From NCBI GenBank assembly GCA_041694275.1, contig JASMTQ010000004.1, positions 1 to 12,635 of the forward strand: 12,635 nucleotides of DNA, in the 5' to 3' direction. Shown piece after piece: positions 1 to 5,866 of the stretch. The stretch is from M55B118 sp041694275. GTDB lineage: Bacteria > Bacillota_I > Bacilli_A > Izemoplasmatales > Izemoplasmataceae. Below the pieces are notes generated by a model. It saw nothing but the letters and a program-made list of their open reading frames with translations. It ran no database searches and was not told the DNA's origin. How positions within the stretch are numbered: the first letter of the stretch is position 1; the number at the start of each line of letters is the position of its first letter. The translations under genes were made by a program, and so were the position numbers.

Positions 1-89
1 TCAATCCAGTCTGCAAACTTCTCATGACCCGGACTTCTTCTTTCTTCAATGATTCTCTTAAGCGTACTGTCCACATCCTCTTGAAACAT
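1..89 (-). CDS. N-terminal fragment of an unidentified protein
   Basis: A minus-strand reading frame begins at an ATG (87-89) and runs off the left edge. It encodes about 29 residues, starting MFQEDVDSTLKRIIEERR and ending near HEKFADWI. The peptide is charged and looks helical, but I recognise no family. A TGA lies in frame five codons upstream (105-107), so this ATG is the earliest possible ATG start. No convincing Shine-Dalgarno sequence precedes it. A plausible extended -10 promoter lies about 115 bases upstream. Too little is visible to assign a function, and the frame could be spurious. Confidence 0.4.
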   Translation of the reverse strand, partial: MFQEDVDSTLKRIIEERRSPGHEKFADWI

Positions 90-203
90 AATAGACTGCT
101 GGATTCAATGTTCTTAAACTGACAAAATCCTATTTTCATTCCCGTAGGCCCCTTTTTATCCCTGAATTTGATCCATCATGGTTCCGGATAAAACCACACA
201 TCA

Positions 204-232
204 ATTTTAGCATACCGTTTGCTTCATTGCAC
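204..232 (-). promoter_or_regulatory. Possible extended -10 promoter for the left-edge gene
   Basis: On the minus strand TGC-TAAAAT (-10 at 204-209) follows a poor -35 (GTGCAA, 227-232) at 17 bases. The start would be near 197, giving a leader of about 100 bases before the edge gene. The weak -35 keeps confidence low. Confidence 0.35.
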
Positions 233-247
233 TTTTCTTAAAACGCC

Positions 248-279
248 AAAAAAAAACCCGGAGCTTGAACGCTCCGGGT
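248..279 (-). terminator. Terminator of the lipoprotein gene
   Basis: A perfect 9-bp GC-rich stem (ACCCGGAGC/GCTCCGGGT, arms 256-264 and 271-279, 6-base loop) is followed on the minus strand by an uninterrupted T run (248-256). It starts 16 bases after the lipoprotein stop codon and is a textbook intrinsic terminator for minus-strand transcription. Confidence 0.92.
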
Positions 280-295
280 CATAATGGATATGGTT

Positions 296-2623
296 TCATG
301 AAGATGATGAGAGATCATTGATGGATACATAATACATGATGCCGCTATCGTAGGCGCTTTCTGGGCTGATATTGATCGACAATCCGTATTCAAGAGAAGC
401 GTTGTAGTAACTCAGACTGTAGCTTCCCTCCATTTCCTGTTCACTTTGAACCGTCCAATCAGCGTCAGAGGTATAGTGGTTTGAATAGAAATCACGGACA
501 TCAAGGGCCGTAGCATCCACGGCGTAGGCAAACATTTCAGTGGAGCCGTCCACCTGGTGGTCAATAAGTACGGAATCCATATACCGCGAGAAGAATCCAG
601 GTTCAGTGGCGTTTGCCACGTCGCTTTCAGGCAACGGCATGCTAGGTTCAACACTTACCGCATCTTCAAGCATCTGTTCAACAATATCGCTCAATACTGA
701 GTAGAGTTCGAAGTTCGTATCAGACACGAGTGCAAGTATGTCAAGCACATCCTGGCGGGTGGTCGGTTCAGTGTCCATCACAGCGCCAAGTTCACCGAGC
801 GTAAGGGATGTATCTTCAAATACCGCGTCACCGTCGTGATTGTAGTAGAGTTCAATCGAATAAACCGGAGTTTCTCCTGAATCATCGATGGTCACTTCAC
901 TCAATTCCTTGTCGATGAACGGAATGGTGAACCTATGGTTCATACCTTCTAAATCACTGAGTGTGTAAGTTCCCGGTGTAATCTCCGTATCCTGTGCGAC
1001 ACTGCTTAGATAATTGACACTTTCCACTACCGTCATTATCTGTATGAACTCTTCTCCCATGGTTTCAAGATTGTTCGAATTGCTTGGTAAATCATCAATG
1101 GTTACACCCTTATCCATGGTCATTTCCATGGTAATGTCATTGACGTTTTCAAATTCAGGGCTGTCTTCCATGAAGAAATTGAGAAGGGTATAGACATCCA
1201 TGTCGATATGCATCTGTTCATTCGCTGCGTCATATTCCATATTGACGTTCATCTGTGGAATCATGCCGATCATGCCCATCGCCATGTTGTAATCCTGCGT
1301 GGTGATGATTTCCGAATACGGTGTCATCGCATCGTTTTCATCGAGCAGTTCGAGTGTCTTATAGACTTCCTCAAAAAGGTCTTTCGCCAAGGCTTCAAGC
1401 GCATCTCCGCCCATGGAAAGCTGTCCTTGTGCGACTGTCCCGTTTCTATCCATGGTCAGGGTCACATCTTCATAGGATGAGAGATGGGCAAAACTCATGA
1501 AGGCCATCATGTCTCCCATGTTTTCAAATAGAGCATCCAAAGTGGCTGGATCAAGTTCGGGCACATCGCCTTCCTGATAATCAGGGCCGATAAATTCTTC
1601 ATAAATCGCGTTCATGATTTCATCATAGACGACTTCCTGGTCAGTACCTGTGATATCTTTGGGGATGGTATAGTGTACATAATCACTTTGCATATCAAGA
1701 AGCGTTCTCAAATCAATGTTTTCCTGAGTCATGAGCATGTCAAGAATCATTTCAGTGTTGACATAATAAGTTGTTTCTGTCTCACTTTCCTCCATATACA
1801 TGCTCATATTCATGGTTTCAGGCATATCCGGCATATCAAGAGACACTTGAAGTTTTGAAACGCGATCGCCATCGAGTGTCACCGTAGACATGGCTATTTG
1901 CATATCATAGATGACGTCTTCACTGGACTCTGGGTCATCCATGTCAAGCGCCATGTGCATGGACATGCTCATGCCCTCTTCCACAGTGTAGTCGCTCATT
2001 AGTGTATCAAGATACGCGGTGTTTTCAGTCGTTTCATCCACAACTGTCTGAGCGGTACGTTCATCGGTATTTAGTGTATCTTCATACACGGCTTCGATGT
2101 TTGAATCTTCATCCACCGTGAAAGTGAAGCTTCTGTCTTCACTAAGTACGGTTTCACTGTCACTGTCAATCCAGTGAAGGAATGAATAGGTATCGACTTC
2201 ACTCGCTTCGATGGTGACTTCATCACCGGGATCATAAGGCCCGTCTTCAGACACCGTCCAAGAAGCGGTTTCCAATCCACTTGAGATATTAAGCGAATAA
2301 GTGTCTCCGTTTCCGCTATTTACCTCATCATATACGGCTTCAAGGGTAATAGCGTCTTCTGCAGTGAAAGTGTACGTTCTCTCCGTGGACACTTCACCGC
2401 CCTCACCATCAACCCATGCAGTAAAATCATACCCGTCGACTTCACTCGCGGTTACGGTCACTTCCATACCTTCCGTGACTTCGGCTGGATCCTGCGTGAG
2501 ATTCGCTTCACTCACGTCACTCTCCAGGGTAATGTCCACAAGGTTCTCTTCAACTTCGCCGTCACAGGCCGCAAGGGTAAAAGCCATGACAAGCATTACT
2601 AGGAAAGCTACAATCTTTTTCAT
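296..2623 (-). CDS. Large Met-rich lipoprotein with two InlB-B-like repeats
   Basis: A 775-residue protein predicted to be exported and anchored to the outer face of the membrane. The N-terminus is a lipoprotein signal (KK, hydrophobic core, lipobox LAAC with Cys20). Residues about 29-99 and 108-181 are two copies of an InlB-B/Flg_new_2-like beta repeat, sharing ASEVDxYxFxxW, a later TFT and an EAVYxD ending, with Trp70 and Trp151 equivalent. The rest matches no family I can name. Residues about 209-503 hold roughly 38 Met, often alternating with polar or acidic residues (MSMSMHM, MNMSMYM, ITMEMTM), as in amphipathic beta strands. The last 100 residues, with a DFY...ADW pattern, look like a separate small beta domain. 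The ribosome site GGAGGT (2630-2635) is 6 bases from the ATG. It has its own promoter and terminator. A surface or binding role is likely, but the ligand is unknown. Confidence 0.9.
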   Translation of the reverse strand: MKKIVAFLVMLVMAFTLAACDGEVEENLVDITLESDVSEANLTQDPAEVTEGMEVTVTASEVDGYDFTAWVDGEGGEVSTERTYTFTAEDAITLEAVYDEVNSGNGDTYSLNISSGLETASWTVSEDGPYDPGDEVTIEASEVDTYSFLHWIDSDSETVLSEDRSFTFTVDEDSNIEAVYEDTLNTDERTAQTVVDETTENTAYLDTLMSDYTVEEGMSMSMHMALDMDDPESSEDVIYDMQIAMSTVTLDGDRVSKLQVSLDMPDMPETMNMSMYMEESETETTYYVNTEMILDMLMTQENIDLRTLLDMQSDYVHYTIPKDITGTDQEVVYDEIMNAIYEEFIGPDYQEGDVPELDPATLDALFENMGDMMAFMSFAHLSSYEDVTLTMDRNGTVAQGQLSMGGDALEALAKDLFEEVYKTLELLDENDAMTPYSEIITTQDYNMAMGMIGMIPQMNVNMEYDAANEQMHIDMDVYTLLNFFMEDSPEFENVNDITMEMTMDKGVTIDDLPSNSNNLETMGEEFIQIMTVVESVNYLSSVAQDTEITPGTYTLSDLEGMNHRFTIPFIDKELSEVTIDDSGETPVYSIELYYNHDGDAVFEDTSLTLGELGAVMDTEPTTRQDVLDILALVSDTNFELYSVLSDIVEQMLEDAVSVEPSMPLPESDVANATEPGFFSRYMDSVLIDHQVDGSTEMFAYAVDATALDVRDFYSNHYTSDADWTVQSEQEMEGSYSLSYYNASLEYGLSINISPESAYDSGIMYYVSINDLSSSS

Positions 2624-2629
2624 TGTACT

Positions 2630-2635
2630 ACCTCC
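2630..2635 (-). promoter_or_regulatory. Ribosome binding site of the lipoprotein gene
   Basis: GGAGGT on the minus strand sits 6 bases before the ATG at 2621-2623 and supports that start. Confidence 0.85.
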
Positions 2636-2667
2636 AATATTTTTTTAATGTTAAATGTAAACAAAAA

Positions 2668-2735
2668 TCGAATACACGTCCATAGAGGCGGTATTCGAAG
2701 GTGTTTGCGTCATGGACGCTTTATCTGATTTCAGA
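2668..2735 (-). promoter_or_regulatory. Structured leader with competing pairings upstream of the lipoprotein
   Basis: The minus-strand transcript leader (about 110 bases) contains several complementary segments. TCGAATAC (2698-2691) pairs perfectly with GTATTCGA (2675-2668), directly followed by five U, like a modest intrinsic terminator. Its 15-base loop holds ATGGACG (2683-2677), which is complementary to CGTCCAT further upstream (2718-2712). Formation of one stem excludes, or would knot, the other. A small TCTGA/TCAGA hairpin occupies 2724-2735. This is the arrangement of an attenuator, but no known riboswitch class was recognised. The palindrome may instead be a protein binding site. Confidence 0.4.
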
Positions 2736-2738
2736 TAT

Positions 2739-2767
2739 ATTTTATCACTTTATAGTTTGGTATTCAA
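2739..2767 (-). promoter_or_regulatory. Promoter of the lipoprotein gene
   Basis: On the minus strand TTGAAT (2762-2767), a 17-base spacer and TAAAAT (2739-2744), with an extended -10 TG at the right place (TGATAAAAT). Transcription would start near 2732, about 109 bases before the ATG. This gives the lipoprotein an independent transcript even though the PadR gene lies upstream on the same strand with no obvious terminator between them. Confidence 0.75.
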
Positions 2768-2852
2768 ACAAATGGTTTTGTTTTACAATCTAAACCCTTC
2801 AATTATAAATTAAAAGATGCGTATACTGAAAGAAAAAGATGCACCAGCTGAG

Positions 2853-3173
2853 TCAAATGAGTGAATCGATGATTTTTTTTGCTTCCTGCCAGCTATTTTG
2901 TAGGTTTTTCAGTTCTTCTTTTCCTAGCGTGGTGATGCCGTAGTACTTGCGTTTCTTTCCAGAAGCTCCCTTTTGCCAGTATGAAGCGACCTGCCCCTTG
3001 CCTTCAAGGCGCTTGAATGATGTGTAGAGGGTCGCTTCCGTTAAAACGAACGCTCCGTTTGAAACCTCTTCCAACTGTTTGTTGATTTCATAACCGTAAG
3101 AATCCCTTTTTGAGAGGATTCCAAGAAGAATCATATCCGTATGGCCTCTTAGAAGATCACCGGTGAGCAACAT
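2853..3173 (-). CDS. PadR-family transcriptional repressor
   Basis: A 106-residue winged-helix DNA-binding protein of the short PadR type. The family signature is clear: LLRGHTDMILLGILS (8-21), then SYGYEINKQLEE (25-36), TEATLYTSFKRLEGKG (45-60) as the recognition helix region, and a beta wing with KKRKYYGITTLGKEEL (73-88). The frame could open at a GTG (3198-3200), but that has no ribosome site. The ATG at 3171-3173 gives the normal PadR N-terminus and lies one base after the stop of the preceding gene, so translation is probably coupled. PadR proteins of this size usually repress their own operon and are paired with a membrane protein, as here. The inducer is unknown. Confidence 0.9.
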   Translation of the reverse strand: MLLTGDLLRGHTDMILLGILSKRDSYGYEINKQLEEVSNGAFVLTEATLYTSFKRLEGKGQVASYWQKGASGKKRKYYGITTLGKEELKNLQNSWQEAKKIIDSLI

Positions 3174-3174
3174 G

Positions 3175-4359
3175 TCAATCCAACTTCTCTTTAGTGCCAC
3201 GCACTTTTAAAGCTAAAAGATAAATGCCGACAAGCATGGTTCCCACCAACAGGATGAACGGAGAATTGAAGGTGGAGGTAAACATAATATAGGACCCTTC
3301 AACAAACTGGTCAATCACAAACCCTACAACCATGTAGGCTGCGATACCCAGGATAAAACTAATAAAGACCAAGCCCATTTTCTTGTCTTCATCTCTTATG
3401 GATTTTATGAGAGCTATCCCCATGAATCCATAAGCAACGAGAAGAACGATGCCTATAAAGTACGTTCCAGGCTGCATTAAATTAAAGAGTGCAATGAGCG
3501 CAATGGAATCATAATAAACGCTACCGAAGTCTAAAACCATACTTAAAGGCGCCAAAAGACTTATAAGCGCAAATACAAGCATGACCCAAGGCGCATACGG
3601 TTTAACCGACACAATAAAGCTTGACTCTTCGAAGGCCACCATCCCGAGTCCTTTTTTGAAACTGCCTTCCAGATCTTCTTTTCCGCTAATGAAACGGTAA
3701 TGCGCCATGATTCTTTCATAAAGCATATAAAAGAAGATGCCGATGATGATTGCGGCAAGCACGAAGCTGAAAAAATAAACCAAAACAAGCTCACCTATAT
3801 TGTCAAACGCTTCGAAAGGATTGCTTGCTGCATTCATGAACATGATCACATTGGCGAACATGCCAGCAAGCAAAAGGGAAAACGTCAAAGCCCAGAATAC
3901 AAACGCTGTCTTCAAGTACGAAAAACTTTTGTCGAGATAAAGATAAAACGTATCAATATCCCCATTGACGTTCTTTTCATATTGAGCTTTGTGGTACGTA
4001 TAATACGCACTTGCTACGAACATCGAAATCGAGAGAACCGTGAGAATAAACGCAATACTAGTATGTAAAAATACAGCCACAAGTCCAAATGCACTCAAAA
4101 CCGCGGCCGTAATAAGTCCAACATCATATATGCCAGGCATCAATGAAAATTGTCTGGCCGCCTCGGGATTCACATCCGAAAAATCTCCCAGACGGGCAAT
4201 GGTTTCCCTGTAGGCTCTGTCTTCATCACCATATGCTTCACTCTTCTGGTAAAAATAGTCAATAAGGTTTCCACTAACCTCTTCAACCAGGTCTTCTTTT
4301 TCCTTTCCCCTTTTGAATCTGAAATGGTATTCCACATATTTTTTAATCCTGTCTTCCAT
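3175..4359 (-). CDS. HAAS-like domain multi-TM membrane protein
   Basis: A 394-residue integral membrane protein. Residues 1-70 are a charged helical domain (MEDRIKKYVEYHF, then LVEEVSGNLIDYF and ETIARLGD), the pattern of HAAS/DUF1700-like domains often encoded next to PadR regulators. About eight or nine hydrophobic segments follow, near residues 80-122 (two), 150-175, 190-214, 256-276, 285-318 (two), 329-350 and 366-384. The frame extends to an ATG at 4399-4401, but that codon lies between the -35 and -10 of the operon promoter, so it cannot be on the transcript. The ATG at 4357-4359 has GGAGGG 4 bases before it. It is first in an operon with padR. The biochemical role is unknown; related proteins are linked to envelope signalling or anti-sigma-like roles. 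Confidence 0.8.
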   Translation of the reverse strand: MEDRIKKYVEYHFRFKRGKEKEDLVEEVSGNLIDYFYQKSEAYGDEDRAYRETIARLGDFSDVNPEAARQFSLMPGIYDVGLITAAVLSAFGLVAVFLHTSIAFILTVLSISMFVASAYYTYHKAQYEKNVNGDIDTFYLYLDKSFSYLKTAFVFWALTFSLLLAGMFANVIMFMNAASNPFEAFDNIGELVLVYFFSFVLAAIIIGIFFYMLYERIMAHYRFISGKEDLEGSFKKGLGMVAFEESSFIVSVKPYAPWVMLVFALISLLAPLSMVLDFGSVYYDSIALIALFNLMQPGTYFIGIVLLVAYGFMGIALIKSIRDEDKKMGLVFISFILGIAAYMVVGFVIDQFVEGSYIMFTSTFNSPFILLVGTMLVGIYLLALKVRGTKEKLD

Positions 4360-4363
4360 AAAA

Positions 4364-4369
4364 CCCTCC
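4364..4369 (-). promoter_or_regulatory. Ribosome binding site that fixes the HAAS gene start
   Basis: GGAGGG on the minus strand, 4 bases before the ATG at 4357-4359. It decides in favour of this start over two upstream in-frame ATGs. Confidence 0.8.
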
Positions 4370-4385
4370 ATACCTAACGTGTTTA

Positions 4386-4400
4386 TGTATAGTATAGACA
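4386..4400. promoter_or_regulatory. Candidate PadR operator
   Basis: TGTATAGTATAGACA is an imperfect palindrome with TGT/ACA ends that covers the -10 of the HAAS-padR promoter. PadR operators commonly have ATGT...ACAT-like arms, and this site starts ATGT at 4385. In addition ATACCTAA occurs twice in direct orientation (4370-4377 and 4404-4411), flanking it. Binding here would block the operon. This is inference from position and symmetry only. Confidence 0.4.
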
Positions 4401-4419
4401 ACGATACCTAATCTGTCAA
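4391..4419 (-). promoter_or_regulatory. Promoter of the HAAS-padR operon
   Basis: Near-consensus sigma-A promoter on the minus strand: TTGACA (4414-4419), 17-base spacer, TATACT (4391-4396). Transcription would start near 4384, giving a leader of about 25 bases. It is the strongest promoter by sequence in the window, which fits a gene pair normally held off by a repressor. Confidence 0.88.
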
Positions 4420-4467
4420 TGTATAACGCCGATTAATTTACCTCTATGCCAAAACGTTCAAATCATA

Positions 4468-4473
4468 TATAAT
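4468..4473 (+). promoter_or_regulatory. Possible -10 of the PD-(D/E)XK gene
   Basis: A perfect TATAAT lies 20 bases before the ATG of the nuclease-like gene. No good -35 is found 16-18 bases upstream. The predicted leader would be only about 14 bases, just enough to hold GGAGG (4484-4488). The gene is divergent from the HAAS-padR promoter about 50 bases away. Confidence 0.45.
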
Positions 4474-4493
4474 GAAACTGTCTGGAGGATCTT

Positions 4494-5183
4494 ATGGAAA
4501 AAGACATGTATCCTATACTAAAACACTATTTCGAGTCTCAGGGATTCACTGTGAAAAGTGAAGTTAAAGACGTGGATGTCATGGCCCTTAGGGATGATCT
4601 GAGCATTCTGATTGAAATGAAGACAACATTGAATACCCGACTGATCGCTCAGGCAATCAGGAGAAAAGGACTTGGCGACCTTGTTTATGCAAGCATTCCA
4701 AAACCAAGCGACAAGGTATTGAAATCCGACCTTTTCAAAGACAAGTGCATGATACTAAAACACCTTGAAATCGGATTGATTCTCGTGGATTTGACTTATA
4801 ACACAGCAAACATCCTACTCGATCCTACTGAATATCCCGCAAGAACAAGACATAAAAAACGCGCTCGAATGCTAAAGGAATTCAAGGAACGAAGAACCGC
4901 TTCAAATATCGGTGGATCAACCAACACAAAAATCATCACCGCCTACCGTGAACTGGCACTGCTTGCGCTGAGCCATATGAAAGACAGTCCAAAAACAACC
5001 AAGGAACTGCGTGAATACACAAACAAAAAGAAAGTTGTATCCATTCTTCAAAAAAATTACTACGGATGGTTCAATCGAGTGGAACGTGGCGTTTACGAAA
5101 TTACCGACAAAGGCCGTCAAGCACTCGATGATTACGCAAAAATCATAAAAGTGCTTACCGCTTCAGATATTGACCTTCAATAA
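4494..5183 (+). CDS. PD-(D/E)XK nuclease-like protein with C-terminal winged-helix region (DUF2161-like)
   Basis: A 229-residue cytoplasmic protein. The N-terminal half has the restriction-endonuclease-like core: helix with Glu14 (YFESQGF), Asp28 in KDVDVMAL, then a strand with the E-x-K pair Glu41/Lys43 (LIEMKTTLN), and a following helix with Gln53 (AQAIRRK). This D...ExK order is the metal-binding and catalytic arrangement of the fold, so nuclease activity is plausible. A basic linker (about 117-135, RTRHKKRARMLKEFKERR) could contact nucleic acid. Residues about 148-215 resemble a winged helix (TTKELREYT, then a wing ending GVYEITDKGRQALDDY). It matches my memory of DUF2161, annotated as a putative PD-(D/E)XK phosphodiesterase with no established role. 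The start has GGAGG 5 bases upstream. It is a lone gene with no methylase partner in view. Confidence 0.75.
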   Translation: MEKDMYPILKHYFESQGFTVKSEVKDVDVMALRDDLSILIEMKTTLNTRLIAQAIRRKGLGDLVYASIPKPSDKVLKSDLFKDKCMILKHLEIGLILVDLTYNTANILLDPTEYPARTRHKKRARMLKEFKERRTASNIGGSTNTKIITAYRELALLALSHMKDSPKTTKELREYTNKKKVVSILQKNYYGWFNRVERGVYEITDKGRQALDDYAKIIKVLTASDIDLQ

Positions 5184-5198
5184 ACTCTCTTGCAAGTA

Positions 5199-5241
5199 AA
5201 AAACACCGAAGCCTTTTCAAAAAGTAGGCTTCGGTGTTTTT
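5199..5241. terminator. Bidirectional terminator between convergent genes
   Basis: A 16-bp perfect stem (arms 5199-5214 and 5226-5241, 11-base loop) with GC-rich centre CACCGAAGCC and flanking A5/T5 runs, so it works on both strands. It ends the nuclease-like gene on the plus strand and the small membrane protein gene on the minus strand, whose stop codon (5240-5242) overlaps its edge. Confidence 0.93.
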
Positions 5242-5662
5242 AATCAGTATTTTGATAGATTTTCGATCTTTGTGCCCTGTCTATGGCTTTTATGCCTTTT
5301 GAGTAAGTGATCAGGTAGATGACTCCAAGCAGTGCATTCGCAATTAATAGATTGATGATGCCGTATATGAGGTGCCAGGTAAAGACCCTATGAGCTTTTC
5401 TAAGCGGAATACCCTTTTGATGAATTCTTCTGTAAGAAATCAAGTTTATGATGAACCCCGGAACATAAAGCACGCCTATAAGCGACAACCCCACCAGCAA
5501 TACGATGAGAAGTCCCAAATCCGTATTTTCAGATCCCACCTGGGATTCTATATAAAAAAGAACGAGGATGCTTCCAAGTGAAACGGCCACGAAAAACGCT
5601 TCTATACCCAGCGCAAACCGCATTGGCGTTTTCGTATCACTGTATCTTTCACTGTCTTCCAT
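5240..5662 (-). CDS. Small membrane protein of unknown function
   Basis: A 140-residue integral membrane protein I cannot assign. After a short charged N-terminus (MEDSERYSDTKTP) there are three long, possibly four, hydrophobic segments: FALGIEAFFVAVSLGSILVLFYI, then LGLLIVLLVGLSLIGVLYVPGFIINLI, and a C-terminal pair around LIYGIINLLIANALLGVIYLI. The loop between them is basic (SYRRIHQKGIPLRKAHR), and the C-terminus is charged (KAIDRAQRSKIY), suggesting both face the cytoplasm. The frame opens seven codons earlier (5683), but that ATG has no ribosome site. The ATG at 5660-5662 has AAGGGG (5672-5677) 9 bases upstream. It is transcribed alone from its own promoter. Confidence 0.7.
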   Translation of the reverse strand: MEDSERYSDTKTPMRFALGIEAFFVAVSLGSILVLFYIESQVGSENTDLGLLIVLLVGLSLIGVLYVPGFIINLISYRRIHQKGIPLRKAHRVFTWHLIYGIINLLIANALLGVIYLITYSKGIKAIDRAQRSKIYQNTD

Positions 5663-5697
5663 ACCCTTACGCCCCTTCATCAAATAACAAAAACTCT

Positions 5698-5715
5698 TAT
5701 AGTATTTAAACTATA
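5698..5715. promoter_or_regulatory. Inverted repeat at the small membrane gene promoter
   Basis: TATAGT-N6-ACTATA, 6-bp perfect arms, spans the -10 and the predicted start of the minus-strand promoter. It could be an operator. Because one arm is itself the -10 box and the site is AT-rich, chance symmetry is quite possible. Confidence 0.3.
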
Positions 5716-5738
5716 TCATCAAGCTAAGTTGGAATCAA
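5710..5738 (-). promoter_or_regulatory. Promoter of the small membrane protein gene
   Basis: On the minus strand TTGATT (5733-5738), 17-base spacer, TATAGT (5710-5715) with an extended -10 TG (TGATATAGT). Transcription would start near 5703, about 40 bases before the ATG. Confidence 0.72.
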
Positions 5739-5770
5739 CCTTTGACCCTTACAGGCTTGTCAATAAACTG

Positions 5771-5799
5771 ATGACATTTTCACACCCAGCTGATAGAAT
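5771..5799 (+). promoter_or_regulatory. Promoter of the ABC exporter-AraC operon
   Basis: ATGACA (5771-5776), 17-base spacer, TAGAAT (5794-5799), with an extended -10 TG (TGATAGAAT). Each hexamer has one mismatch to consensus. Transcription would start near 5806, leaving a leader of about 60 bases that contains the palindrome at 5810-5827. Confidence 0.7.
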
Positions 5800-5809
5800 A
5801 AACATGTTA

Positions 5810-5827
5810 ATTGTAATATTTTACAAT
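5810..5827. promoter_or_regulatory. Candidate operator of the efflux operon
   Basis: ATTGTAA-TATT-TTACAAT is a perfect 7+7 palindrome with a 4-base centre, a few bases downstream of the predicted start. Symmetric sites of this kind suit a dimeric MarR/TetR-like repressor better than an AraC protein, which usually binds direct, asymmetric sites. Which protein binds is not known. As RNA it would be only a weak AU hairpin. Confidence 0.45.
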
Positions 5828-5866
5828 CAATTGGACTCTAAAGAGTGCTGACAAGAGAGGGATTTT

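Noticed and set aside
1208..2648. Plus-strand open frames opposite the lipoprotein gene
   Set aside because: They lie fully antisense to a well-supported gene, lack ribosome sites and show no recognisable protein features such as domains.
2668..2718. Stable H-type pseudoknot in the lipoprotein leader
   Set aside because: The order of pairing segments is pseudoknot-like, but only one base is left to cross the 7-bp first stem, so competing stems are more plausible than a simultaneous knot.
2800..2852. Terminator after padR
   Set aside because: Only a direct repeat of AAAAGATGC and AT-rich DNA are seen; there is no stem followed by a T run.
4399..4401. ATG giving a longer HAAS protein
   Set aside because: It lies in the spacer of the operon promoter, upstream of the transcription start, and the ATG at 4357-4359 has a strong ribosome site.
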